DNA of 64,000 nt from Candidatus Pseudobacter hemicellulosilyticus (GCA_029202545.1 CP119311.1:6679229-6743228), one strand, 5' to 3'. Numbered from the stretch's first letter, positions 26,046-34,458 are shown. Made by a program: numbers and translations. Notes: generated by a model not told the origin, from the letters alone.

Positions 26046-26456
26046 TTATTCCCCGAAATATTCTACAAAGATCCGCTGGGTCTCATATAGTTTGATGCAA
26101 TGCAGCTGAACCGTGGCAGGCAGGTGCGGCTGCAGCTGCTGCCAGATGCCGATGGCCAGGTTCTCCGTAGAACAAAGTTTGCCCTGCATAAAGTCCACAT
26201 CCAGGTTGAGGTTGCGGTGGTCCAGCCTTTCCAGCACTTTTTCCTGGATCAGCTGGCTGAGGTCCTTTACATCATATACGAAGCCGGTACCCGGATCAGG
26301 TTTTCCTTTAATAGTTACCAGCAGCTCATAATTGTGCCCATGCCAGTGCTCATTGGCGCATTTGCCAAAAACAGCTTCATTCTTTTCCTTGCTCCAGTCA
26401 GGGTTATAGAGCCTGTGAGCAGCATTAAAATATTCAACACGGGTCAGGTACACCAT
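26046..26456 (-). CDS. 6-pyruvoyl-tetrahydropterin synthase family protein (first of a pair)
   Basis: A 136-residue paralogue of the neighbouring PTPS gene. Zinc ligands His14 and His39/His41, catalytic Cys33 (FGKCANEHWHGHNY), DHRNLN and the acidic residue in KLYETQRIFVEYF are all intact, so both copies should be active. It differs from its neighbour mainly around the CANEHW loop and in the C-terminal half. Being first in the PTPS-PTPS-folE group, it is probably translated from its own start and co-transcribed with the rest. One copy may serve queuosine (queE at 0.3 kb) and the other a pterin cofactor; which is which is unknown. Confidence 0.88.
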   Translation of the reverse strand: MVYLTRVEYFNAAHRLYNPDWSKEKNEAVFGKCANEHWHGHNYELLVTIKGKPDPGTGFVYDVKDLSQLIQEKVLERLDHRNLNLDVDFMQGKLCSTENLAIGIWQQLQPHLPATVQLHCIKLYETQRIFVEYFGE

Positions 26457-26544
26457 AATGGGTGGCGCTTGGTAGTTAAAATTTGCGCAAAGGTAAGGTT
26501 CCTGCCATTACTATCCTTTGCACCCGCTTTCCTACCTTTACCGG

Positions 26545-27231
26545 ATGGATCTGCTGCTGACAGCCGCCACGGCTTTTGAAATACAACCCACTATCGACTG
26601 GCTGGAACAGAACGGCCGGCGGATAGGCGCCCATACGGTCAATTACCTGATCACCGGGGTGGGCGGCCTGGCCACCAGCTGGGAGCTGGCCACCCACTTT
26701 CAGCAAAATCCCCCGGACGCCGCCCTCCAGGCCGGTATTGCCGGCAGCTTCAGCACCAATTATCCCCCCGGTACCGTAGCCCTGGTACGGGAAGAATATA
26801 CCGGAGATACAGGGGTGGAAGAGAACAACTGTTTCCGGGACCTGTTTGACCTGGGCTTCCAGCAGCCCGGTCAGTTCCCCTATTCAGGAAGGGCCCTGAC
26901 CAATCCCGCGCTTTCCGGGGATACTTATTTGGGACTGCCCGTTGTCAACGGTGTTACCGTCGGCGAGATCAGCACCCGGCCGGAGCGGATAGCCCAGTTG
27001 CAACAAAACTATGCGCCGGTTGTTGAAAGCATGGAAGGCGCCGCTTTTCATTATGCCTGCCTCCGGCAGGGCATCCCCTTTCTTCAGCTGCGGGCGGTGT
27101 CCAACAGCGTGGGGGAAAGGGACAAAAGCAAATGGCAGCTCAAACCTGCTATTGAGTTGCTGAACAATACCCTGATCAACCTGCTGGACCAATGGCTCCT
27201 GGCATTGCCGGCCGCCCCCCATAAACAATGA
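26545..27231 (+). CDS. mqnB: Futalosine hydrolase
   Basis: A 228-residue nucleoside-phosphorylase-fold protein assigned as futalosine hydrolase, which removes hypoxanthine from futalosine to give dehypoxanthine futalosine. The start ATG 26545 gives MDLLLTAATAFEIQPT. The phosphorylase-fold signatures GVGGLATSWELATHF, LQAGIAGSF, and the purine-contact segment VVESMEGAAFHYACL are visible. The stop overlaps the start of mqnD by four bases (ATGA), and this tight coupling with a certain menaquinone gene supports the assignment. It is divergent from the PTPS-folE group. Confidence 0.88.
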   Translation: MDLLLTAATAFEIQPTIDWLEQNGRRIGAHTVNYLITGVGGLATSWELATHFQQNPPDAALQAGIAGSFSTNYPPGTVALVREEYTGDTGVEENNCFRDLFDLGFQQPGQFPYSGRALTNPALSGDTYLGLPVVNGVTVGEISTRPERIAQLQQNYAPVVESMEGAAFHYACLRQGIPFLQLRAVSNSVGERDKSKWQLKPAIELLNNTLINLLDQWLLALPAAPHKQ

Positions 27232-28079
27232 TACCGATGAGCAAAACAACACTGACCCTTGGCTTTTCCCCCTGCCCTAACGATACCTTTATTTTTGATG
27301 CACTGGTCAATAAAAAGATTGATACCGGTGGGCTGGAAGTGGAAGTGGTCCTGGCCGATGTACAGACCCTGAATGAATGGGCCCTGCAGGGCAAACTGGC
27401 TATCAGCAAGATCAGCTATGGCGTGCTGCCCCTGATCACAGAACAATATACCGTATTGCAATCGGGCGGCGCCCTGGGCAAAGGAGTGGGACCGCTGCTG
27501 ATAACCCGTAAGGACAGCCAGCTTACCAACGCCGATATTCGGCAGGCCCGGGTAGCTATTCCCGGTCAGCATACAACAGCCCACCTGCTTTTTTCCCTGG
27601 CCTTTCCCCAGGCGGTCAATAAACAGTTCCGGGTATTCTCGGACATTGAAGAGGCCGTCCTGAGCGGGGAAGTGGATGCAGGGGTCATCATCCATGAGAA
27701 CCGTTTCACCTACCAGGACAAGGGCCTGGCAAAACTGATGGACCTGGGCGAGTACTGGGAAACAGAGACCGGCAATCCCATCCCGCTGGGTGGCATTGTG
27801 ATGAAAAAGACTTTCTCCCCTGAATTACAGGCGCAGGTAGACCAGCTGATCCGCCAAAGCCTGGAATACAGTTTTGCCCACTACCCCACGCTTACAGATT
27901 TTGTACGGGAACATGCACAGGAAATGAGCGAAGCCGTGATGCGGCAGCATATTGACCTCTATGTCAATAATTATTCTTTAGCGCTGGGGGCCGATGGACA
28001 GGCGGCCGTGCAGAAATTCCTGGAGATCCATGCCGGTCTGCACCGGCAGGCGGTTCCGGATACATTGCTGTTCCGGTAA
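27228..28079 (+). CDS. mqnD: 1,4-dihydroxy-6-naphthoate synthase
   Basis: A 283-residue MqnD that converts cyclic dehypoxanthinylfutalosine to 1,4-dihydroxy-6-naphthoate in the futalosine route to menaquinone. The N-terminus TLGFSPCPNDTFIFDALVN is diagnostic. ISKISYGVLPLI, GVGPLLITRK and AGVIIHENRFTY fit the periplasmic-binding-protein-like fold. The start overlaps mqnB by four bases; ATG 27237 is an alternative. The other mqn genes are not in the window. Menaquinone is the expected sole quinone of this phylum, so the pair is likely essential. Confidence 0.93.
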   Translation: MIPMSKTTLTLGFSPCPNDTFIFDALVNKKIDTGGLEVEVVLADVQTLNEWALQGKLAISKISYGVLPLITEQYTVLQSGGALGKGVGPLLITRKDSQLTNADIRQARVAIPGQHTTAHLLFSLAFPQAVNKQFRVFSDIEEAVLSGEVDAGVIIHENRFTYQDKGLAKLMDLGEYWETETGNPIPLGGIVMKKTFSPELQAQVDQLIRQSLEYSFAHYPTLTDFVREHAQEMSEAVMRQHIDLYVNNYSLALGADGQAAVQKFLEIHAGLHRQAVPDTLLFR

Positions 28080-28128
28080 AGCACCGGCAGGCGGGTCAGT
28101 TCCTCTTCCCTTTAGCGGCCGGCATCTT

Positions 28129-29436
28129 TTATTTTTCCTTCTTCAATGCTTTGGCATATGCTTCCAGGCAGCGCTTACGGGCAAACTCATGCGCTACTAT
28201 CGGTTCCGGGTAATCGAAACTCTCCAGCTCCGGGATCCATTTACGGATATACTTCCCGTCGGGATCAAATTTCTTGGCTTGCAGGGCCGGGTTGAAGACC
28301 CGGAAATAAGGGGCTGCATCACAGCCGCTGCCAGCGGCCCATTGCCAGTTGCCATTATTGGCGGCCAGGTCGTAGTCCAGCAATTTAACAGCAAAATACG
28401 CTTCGCCCCAGCGCCAGTCTATCAACAGGTGCTTGGCCAGGAAGGAAGCCACCACCATGCGTACACGATTATGCATAAAGCCGGTCTCATTGAGTTCCCG
28501 CATGCCGGCATCCACCATGGGGTAACCGGTCTGCCCCTGGCACCAGCGTTCAAAATCGGGTTCACTGTATCGCCACTGGATATTATCATAATCCGCCCTG
28601 AAGGCCTTGCCCTTACCTACATGGGGAAAATGCCAGAGGATCATCTGGAAGAAATCCCGCCAGATCAGTTCCTTTAAAAAAGTAGCATTCAGGTCCTGTG
28701 ATCTTTTTACCAGGGCGCGGATACTAACGGTACCAAAGCGCAGGTGCAGGCCCATGCGGGTAGTGCCGCGGATGCCGGGTATATCCCGGGTTTTATCATA
28801 ATGGGCTACAATATCGGTATCCAGCTGCCTGGCGGGAAAAGGCTTATCCACGGGCGTAAAGCCCAGGGCTTTCAGGCTGGGAATGCGGTGTGGTTTGCTC
28901 TGGAGAAAATTGCTATGGTATTTGCGGGTGGGATAGGGTTTAGCGTAGAAATCGGTCAGGGCGGCCAGCCATTTTTTACTGTAGGGAGTGAACACCGTAT
29001 AGGGTTCTCCATTGTCCTTGACCACTTCCTGTTTTTCAAAGATCACCTGGTCTTTGTAGGTCCGGAAGGCGATGTTCTTTGTTTTGAGGAAATCCCGGAT
29101 GGCCTGGTCCCGCTCCCGGGCAGCGGGTTCATAGTCGTGGTTGGTGAAAACCTCCTGAACATCGTATGCTGCGGTGATCTTTTCAAAAGCCTGTTGGGGC
29201 GAACCATGGATCACCAGCAGGGAAGCGCCTTTTTTGACCAGCTTTTCCTGCATTTCTTCCAGGGCGGCCCGGATAAATTCCACGCGGCGGTCGGCCTTGT
29301 CTTCCAGCTGATCCAGGATAGCTGTATCAAAAACAAATACCGGTAATACGGGCAGCTCCTGGCGGAGGGCATGGTATAGCCCTGCATTATCGTCCAGGCG
29401 TAGGTCGCGCCGGAACCAGAACAGGTTAATTTTCAT
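28129..29436 (-). CDS. Deoxyribodipyrimidine photolyase / cryptochrome family
   Basis: A 435-residue photolyase-family flavoprotein. The N-terminal Rossmann antenna domain (LFWFRRDLRLDDNAGLYHAL, about 1-130) is followed by the helical FAD-binding domain with GTTRMGLHLRFGTVS, WRDFFQMILWHFP, GQTGYPMVDAGMRELNETGFMHNRVRM and YDLAANNGNWQWAAGSGCDAAPYFRVFNP. The overall pattern is that of class I CPD photolyases, which repair cyclobutane pyrimidine dimers using blue light. A photoreceptor role cannot be excluded. It is the last gene of the group response regulator / aminotransferase / photolyase (3- and 32-base gaps). Confidence 0.92.
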   Translation of the reverse strand: MKINLFWFRRDLRLDDNAGLYHALRQELPVLPVFVFDTAILDQLEDKADRRVEFIRAALEEMQEKLVKKGASLLVIHGSPQQAFEKITAAYDVQEVFTNHDYEPAARERDQAIRDFLKTKNIAFRTYKDQVIFEKQEVVKDNGEPYTVFTPYSKKWLAALTDFYAKPYPTRKYHSNFLQSKPHRIPSLKALGFTPVDKPFPARQLDTDIVAHYDKTRDIPGIRGTTRMGLHLRFGTVSIRALVKRSQDLNATFLKELIWRDFFQMILWHFPHVGKGKAFRADYDNIQWRYSEPDFERWCQGQTGYPMVDAGMRELNETGFMHNRVRMVVASFLAKHLLIDWRWGEAYFAVKLLDYDLAANNGNWQWAAGSGCDAAPYFRVFNPALQAKKFDPDGKYIRKWIPELESFDYPEPIVAHEFARKRCLEAYAKALKKEK

Positions 29437-29468
29437 ATATAAGTTATTGTGAACGCGGGTTCTAACAG

Positions 29469-30329
29469 TTATTCCCGGGAATGGTTCAGCGGTTGTACAA
29501 ACTGGTTGAACAGGGTGGTGGCCAGTTGGTTGCCGTAGTCTTTCTGCCGGTAGGATTGTACCCAGCGGATACCGGAGATAGCATTGGTCAGGAAAACCTC
29601 ATCAGCCTGTTCCAGTTCATCGGGCTGGAGGGGTTGTTCTGTGATGAAGAGGCCGGTACCGGGGCGACCGGCTTCCTGCAGGAGGTATTGCCGCATCACG
29701 CCGGCCACGGCGCCTTCGGATAAGGGGGGAGTGAAGATATGCCCATTACGGACCCACCATACGTTGGCGATACTGGCGTCACAGATCCGGTCCCAGGTAT
29801 TGAGCAGGAAGCAATCATTCAGCCTTTTCTCTTTGGCATAGAGAGCGGCCATGATGCTGGGGAGATAGTTATTGGTCTTGAGGCCTGCAAACACATCACA
29901 ACTTTTCCGCGCCAGGGAATAGACATCCATGCGCAGGCCATTGCTGTTGAGGACCATCCGGTGTTCTTCCAGTGGCCATGCCTGTATGAGCAGGTTAGGT
30001 AAAAGGTTTTCTGCATCGTAGAGGCCGCCATTGCCCCTGAATACGGAGAGGCGGATACGGGCGGCATCGGTGCATTTGTTCTTCTGGCAAAGCCGCAGGA
30101 TATCTGCTGTAATACTTTCTGCCGAAAAGAAAGCGGGTATATCAAAACGGAGCAGGGAGAGTCCTCTGAAAAGGCGGTCAAAATGCAGGGGAGCCAGCCT
30201 GATCTCTCCCCTGATGAGTTTCATCGTTTCAAACAGTCCATCGCCGTAGCGCAGTCCGCGGTTGCTGGCTGACACCAGGGGCAGTTGTTCTTCCAGAATT
30301 CTGCCGTTGAAGGACAGGTATTTTCCCAT
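29469..30329 (-). CDS. Class IV aminotransferase (PabC/BCAT-like)
   Basis: A 286-residue fold-type IV PLP enzyme, of 4-amino-4-deoxychorismate lyase / branched-chain aminotransferase type. Visible features are NRGLRYGDGLFETMKL (about 23-38), the Schiff-base Lys151 in GLKTNNYLPSIMAA, and FTPPLSEGAVAGVMRQ. The size suits PabC, which would give 4-aminobenzoate for folate. The residue usually Glu in the motif ExxxxNxF is Asp184 (DASIANVWW), a conservative change at a PLP-contacting position. Three bases separate it from the response regulator gene upstream, so the two are very likely co-transcribed. Confidence 0.82.
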   Translation of the reverse strand: MGKYLSFNGRILEEQLPLVSASNRGLRYGDGLFETMKLIRGEIRLAPLHFDRLFRGLSLLRFDIPAFFSAESITADILRLCQKNKCTDAARIRLSVFRGNGGLYDAENLLPNLLIQAWPLEEHRMVLNSNGLRMDVYSLARKSCDVFAGLKTNNYLPSIMAALYAKEKRLNDCFLLNTWDRICDASIANVWWVRNGHIFTPPLSEGAVAGVMRQYLLQEAGRPGTGLFITEQPLQPDELEQADEVFLTNAISGIRWVQSYRQKDYGNQLATTLFNQFVQPLNHSRE

Positions 30330-30332
30330 GAG

Positions 30333-31010
30333 TTAATTCCCTTGCTGATCAATGATCCCGTTCTTGACAGCGTACATGACCAGTCCTGCCATGGATTTGG
30401 CGCCGGTCTTGGTCTTGAGCTTATCGCGGATAGCCTCCACTGTCCGGGGACTTATTTCCACAATATCTGCAATTTCCTTGGTGGTCTTCTCTTCACACAT
30501 GAGCTTGAGCACACGCATTTCCTTATCGGACAGGTTAACGTCCTGTGGTCCGGGTATATCAGTGCGTTTAGTACGCAGTCCGGTCAGTAAGGCTTTGTTG
30601 GTCAGTTCGTTGAAGAAGAATTCCTGTTCAAAGCAGGTTTTGATGGCCTGGTAAATAGTTTCGGAATCAGAGTTTTTGGTAAGGTAAGAGTTGGCGCCGA
30701 TCTCCATCAGCTTGCTGATCATAGAGTGATCATTGTGCATGGACAGAACTACCACCTTGGCTTCGGGACGCAGTTTTCTGATCTCGGGCAGGGTCTGGAT
30801 CCCGTCCATGATGGGCATCTGGATATCGAGCAGGATTACGTCGGGCTCGATGTGTTTCAGCAGATTAAGCAATTGCATTCCGTTATCGGCCTCAGCGATC
30901 AGTTCCACATCTTTCTTTGCGGACAATGCTGTTTTCACACCGGCGCGGAAGAGTGCATGATCATCTGCAATAGCTACTTTAATTACCTTTTCACCGTCTG
31001 GTTTTTTCAT
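30333..31010 (-). CDS. NarL/FixJ-type response regulator 1
   Basis: A 225-residue two-domain response regulator. The receiver domain has the acidic pocket ADDH (15-18), phospho-acceptor Asp62 (LLDIQMP), Ser in VVLSMHN and Lys in SYLTKNSD. The C-terminal LuxR-type helix-turn-helix reads KEIADIVEISPRTVEAIRDKL. No kinase gene sits beside it in the same direction; the kinase at 31630 is divergent across a 619-base spacer. It is a close paralogue of the regulators at 33157 and 36896. It heads a group with an aminotransferase and a photolyase gene. Confidence 0.93.
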   Translation of the reverse strand: MKKPDGEKVIKVAIADDHALFRAGVKTALSAKKDVELIAEADNGMQLLNLLKHIEPDVILLDIQMPIMDGIQTLPEIRKLRPEAKVVVLSMHNDHSMISKLMEIGANSYLTKNSDSETIYQAIKTCFEQEFFFNELTNKALLTGLRTKRTDIPGPQDVNLSDKEMRVLKLMCEEKTTKEIADIVEISPRTVEAIRDKLKTKTGAKSMAGLVMYAVKNGIIDQQGN

Positions 31011-31235
31011 ACCGGTTATATTGTATTTTATGTTGCCAAAATGATCATTTTTCGTGACAAATACTATAGCAGAATTACGAAATTATACTATTTCGGAATA
31101 TACAGGAAACTATTTATAAACAGGGAATCTACGCGCCTGGCGCGTGTTTTTACGAATTCAATTTCTCATTTTTTACGAACCGATTAGTAATTACTGAAAT
31201 TTTAAAATGGCGCAATTATGCTCTTGTTAACATAG

Positions 31236-31244
31236 TTATCCACA
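31236..31244 (+). promoter_or_regulatory. DnaA-box-like site TTATCCACA
   Basis: A perfect 9-mer DnaA box beside copy 1 of the inverted-repeat element. A single box occurs by chance about once per 130 kb of double-stranded sequence, so its function is uncertain. Confidence 0.3.
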
Positions 31245-31259
31245 GGTATTTTTGTTATA

Positions 31260-31374
31260 GAAGTTGATTGACGAGGATTAGCAACCTCACACCATCCAAT
31301 GTCCTGATAATAACCGTCCAGAAAGAATTCTAATATTCTATGAAACCAGCAAAATCCAATGTCAATCAACTTTC
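31260..31374. repeat. Inverted-repeat-bounded element, copy 1
   Basis: A ~115-base element bounded by GAAGTTGATTGAC on the left and GTCAATCAACTTTC on the right (inverted, one-base indel). Internal blocks TCCTGATAA, ACCGTCCAG and AATCCAATGTC are shared with copy 2 at 34163-34276. Weaker similarity extends about 20 bases to the left. No coding sequence survives in it. Confidence 0.75.
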
Positions 31375-31629
31375 TTCTTTTTTACCCGCGCACACCTGAA
31401 ATTCCACCGATACAAAGCGTTCTGTAAATTTCCTCCATTAGCTTCCGAGCTTTCTCCCATTTTTAAATGGGAAAAATCCCTATAACTTCTGTGCTTTTTC
31501 CCCTTTTTACAAACAAAGGGCCGATTATCTTTACAACAGTTCATCTCCCCTACCCCTTACTGTTACCTTCCTTTCTGCCCGGCATACCTGCCGTGGGAGG
31601 CGGATCGTTATTAGTAAAACATTCGGACT

Positions 31630-32361
31630 ATGTTAACCAGTTACTTAATGACATGCACCCTTTTCATCCTCTTGCTGAGCGGCTTCACCCTGGGGTTGCT
31701 GGTCCGCTACCGGCGGGAGCAGCTGGCCGGGCGGGAGCGCCTGCTGCTGGCCGAGGTGGAGACCCAGGAGAAAACCTACCAGTCAGTGGCCGGCGAACTC
31801 CATGACAATATCAACCTGTCCCTGGTCCTGGCCAAAATGAGCCTGGCTACCCTGGACCCGGAGCGGAAGACCGAAGCTGTGCGCAAGCAGGAGAACGCCA
31901 CCCGGCTGATTGACCAGGTGATGCAGTACCTGCGGGACCTGTCCCATGGCCTGCATCCCCGGCTGCTGAATACCATGGGCCTGGTACAGGCGCTGGAAAC
32001 AGAGCTGGCCCGGCTGCGGGAAGACAGCCAGCTGATTGTCCGGTTCACACTGGACGGGGAACCCGTTTTCCTGGAAGAGGAGCAGGACCTGGGGCTGCTG
32101 CGGATAACGCAGGAAGCCTTCAACAATATCCTGCGGCATGCCCAGGCTACCGAAGTGGCCATCCACCTGGCGTATGGGGAGCAGGACTTAATCCTATCCA
32201 TAACCGATAATGGCCTGGGCCGCCATGAGCCTGACCAGGAAACCGGTATGGGCCGGCGGCAGATGGAAAAGCGGGCGGCCCTGCTGGGCGGGTACTGCCG
32301 TTTCCTGTTCCCGGAAAATGGCGGGACCCTGGTGGAGACCAGCATACCTTATAAAACTTAA
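31630..32361 (+). CDS. HisKA_3-type sensor histidine kinase
   Basis: A 243-residue kinase with one N-terminal membrane helix (about 5-25) and almost no periplasmic part. The coiled dimerisation helix (27-55) leads to the phospho-acceptor His58 in the box VAGELHDNINLSL. The HATPase_c domain has the N box EAFNNILRHAQA, the intact G1 box ITDNGLG and a G2 box GMGRRQMEKRAALLGG. It therefore appears catalytically complete, but it lacks a recognisable sensor. It is five bases upstream of response regulator 2 and forms a pair with it. The 5' region contains the inverted-repeat element copy 1. Confidence 0.9.
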   Translation: MLTSYLMTCTLFILLLSGFTLGLLVRYRREQLAGRERLLLAEVETQEKTYQSVAGELHDNINLSLVLAKMSLATLDPERKTEAVRKQENATRLIDQVMQYLRDLSHGLHPRLLNTMGLVQALETELARLREDSQLIVRFTLDGEPVFLEEEQDLGLLRITQEAFNNILRHAQATEVAIHLAYGEQDLILSITDNGLGRHEPDQETGMGRRQMEKRAALLGGYCRFLFPENGGTLVETSIPYKT

Positions 32362-32366
32362 TACGG

Positions 32367-33044
32367 ATGATAGCAACCAATCCTATTCAGATAGCCCTGG
32401 CGGAGGACCAGCGGCTCATGCGCCATGCACTGGTGAACCTGCTCCACTCCTTCGGTAACTGCGAAGTGATCTTTGAAGCGGCCGAAGGCGGGCAGGTGGT
32501 GGAAGCCATGAACGCCGGCAAGATCCCGGACGTACTGCTGCTGGATGTCTGCATGCCGGGCATGGATGGATACGATACTATGAAATGGATCAATGACCAT
32601 TTCCCGGCCGTGCATGTGCTGGTACTGACCATGCACCATACCGAGCCTACCTGCCTGCGCCTGCTGGATGCGGGAGTAACGGGCATACTCACCAAGGCCA
32701 TCCATCCCAGTGAGCTGAAGCTGGCCATTGAATCCGTGATGGCCACCGGCATGTACAATTCACTGGATATCTGTAAAAAAGTGATCGGCCTGCTGCGGTT
32801 CAACCAGCAATTGAAAAGAGTGCGGCAGAATACACTGACCGAAGTAGAGGTGCATTTTCTGCGTCTTTCCTGTTCCGAGCTGACCTATAAAGAGATAGCA
32901 CTGACCATGTCCATGCCGCTACGTAGCCTGGAGCAGATGCGGGAACAGTTGTTTGTGCGGCTGAATGTCAAAAGCCGGATAGGGCTGGTGCTCTTTGCCA
33001 TGCGGAGCGGGTTGATAGAACCCAGTATTGCAGGGGCCGAATGA
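32367..33044 (+). CDS. Response regulator 2 with divergent LuxR-type HTH
   Basis: A 225-residue response regulator paired with the kinase five bases upstream. The receiver has phospho-acceptor Asp60 (LLLDVCMP), VLTMHH and Lys in GILTKAIHP. The acidic pocket reads AEDQ rather than ADDH. The C-terminal domain is a LuxR-type helix-turn-helix (LTYKEIALTMSMPLRSLEQMREQLFVRL). The usual SPRTVE core of the recognition helix is replaced by PLRSLE, so it probably reads a different DNA site from the other three regulators here, or binds weakly. Confidence 0.88.
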   Translation: MIATNPIQIALAEDQRLMRHALVNLLHSFGNCEVIFEAAEGGQVVEAMNAGKIPDVLLLDVCMPGMDGYDTMKWINDHFPAVHVLVLTMHHTEPTCLRLLDAGVTGILTKAIHPSELKLAIESVMATGMYNSLDICKKVIGLLRFNQQLKRVRQNTLTEVEVHFLRLSCSELTYKEIALTMSMPLRSLEQMREQLFVRLNVKSRIGLVLFAMRSGLIEPSIAGAE

Positions 33045-33156
33045 CAGCGGGATAATGTCCTGACAGGGCTATAGCGGTTATAAATAACCGCAATTTCCGG
33101 AAAGAAAGCTGTGCTACAATAAAAGGAGTAAAGTAGAATGGACCGATAGGCGGTAT

Positions 33157-33816
33157 TTAGTCAATCAGTTTGTTACGCATGCCATACATGATCAGGCCGG
33201 CAATGGTCTTGGCCCCCACTTTTGATTTCATGTTCTGCCGGATAGTCTCCACCGTGCGGGGACTCAGGTACACTTCCTTGGAGATCTCCTCGGTGGTCTT
33301 GTCTTCCGCCAGCAGTTTCAGGATGCGGATCTCTTTTTCTGAAAATTTGATGGGATTGGGATAGAATTGCCTTACCTGTTTGCGGGTCTGCAGTTTGGAG
33401 AGTACCGCTTTATTGACCAGGTCATTAAAGTAAAAGTCTTCGTTCATGCAGGCGAGGATAGCCTGGTAGATCTCTTCCGGATCAGACGTTTTGGTAAGGT
33501 AGGCGTTGGCGCCCATTTCCATCATCTTGGTGATCATCTCCTGATCATCATACATGGTGAGTACCACGATCTTTACATCACTGTATTCTTTGCGGAGTAT
33601 GCCAATGGCATTGACGCCATCTACTTCCGGCATACGGATGTCCATGAGCAGCACATCGGGCTTTTTGATCTGCATCTTGTGCATCAGGTCCTTACCATCC
33701 TCAGCTTCCCACAAGATCTGCAGATACTCTTTGCCTTTCAGCGCCATCTTTATGCCATCGCGGAAGATCTTATGATCATCAGCGATGGAAACCTTGATTA
33801 CCAGTTCAGCACTCAT
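33157..33816 (-). CDS. NarL/FixJ-type response regulator 3
   Basis: A 219-residue orphan response regulator. Receiver features are ADDH (12-15), Asp59 (LLMDIRMP), Thr in VVLTMYDD and Lys in AYLTKTSD. The helix-turn-helix is EEISKEVYLSPRTVETIRQNM. It is a near paralogue of regulators 1 and 4, sharing the IKVxIADDHxxFRxGxK start and the AGLxxYxxxNxLID end. It is convergent with the kinase/regulator 2 pair and divergent from the small acidic protein across 927 bases. Confidence 0.93.
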   Translation of the reverse strand: MSAELVIKVSIADDHKIFRDGIKMALKGKEYLQILWEAEDGKDLMHKMQIKKPDVLLMDIRMPEVDGVNAIGILRKEYSDVKIVVLTMYDDQEMITKMMEMGANAYLTKTSDPEEIYQAILACMNEDFYFNDLVNKAVLSKLQTRKQVRQFYPNPIKFSEKEIRILKLLAEDKTTEEISKEVYLSPRTVETIRQNMKSKVGAKTIAGLIMYGMRNKLID

Positions 33817-34162
33817 ACGGGGCAGGTTTGGCTTTTTGGTTGGGTTAAAATTACGGTTTTACAAAAAGTCAGTTCGTCGCTTATGCCAATGAACAGCTAA
33901 CCTTTCTATGCTAACATCTCCAGGCTCCCTTCCTAATAATTGACGCCCGCCGGGTACTACAGATCAGGTCTTTCTTCAAGGGCTTTTCATAGCTGGCCGA
34001 TGGCCTATTCTTAACATGGATAGCTTAGTTGGTATGGTTGAGATCGGAATTCTTCGAAGTTCCGACACTGGAAATTTTACGTGGGCGCCTGTATTTACCG
34101 AACTGCGAAAAAAGCGAAACTTTGCTCTTGCCCAAGGCGCCGGATACAAGTAGTTTTGTAGC

Positions 34163-34276
34163 GAAGTTGATTGATGCGGACCCGCAAATCCCACGTTCAA
34201 TATCCTGATAACCGTCCAGTAATGAATTTCCAAGATCTTTTGAAAGACCAAAGCAAATCCAATATCAGTCAACTTC
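34163..34276. repeat. Inverted-repeat-bounded element, copy 2
   Basis: Copy 2 is bounded by GAAGTTGATTGAT and ATCAGTCAACTTC (inverted, one mismatch). It shares TCCTGATAACCGTCCAG, GAATTTC and AATCCAATATC blocks with copy 1. It again lies in a divergent spacer upstream of a minus-strand NarL-type regulator. Confidence 0.75.
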
Positions 34277-34458
34277 TTTCCTTTTCCTCAAAGAGACCTG
34301 CCTATAAATTACTTCAGCTTCTTCTTATTGCCAAATCATAATCCCTTGAAAAATTGAAACGGTGCAAAGAGCTGGTATATTAACTGGCTGCCGAAAGGCC
34401 TGGCACCCTGTATTGTAGCAAAAATTCCCCGTTTTTGAAATCCGGTATCCCTATTTAA

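Larger units (their letters stand above)
31011..31629. other. Long AT-rich divergent intergenic region 1
   Basis: The 619-base spacer between response regulator 1 (-) and the HisKA_3 kinase (+). No convincing gene was found. It holds a perfect DnaA-box-like 9-mer, copy 1 of the inverted-repeat element, and a perfect small hairpin CCCATTT/AAATGGG at about 31457-31472. A TATCTTTA at 31526-31533 could be a -7 element for the kinase gene. Confidence 0.6.
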
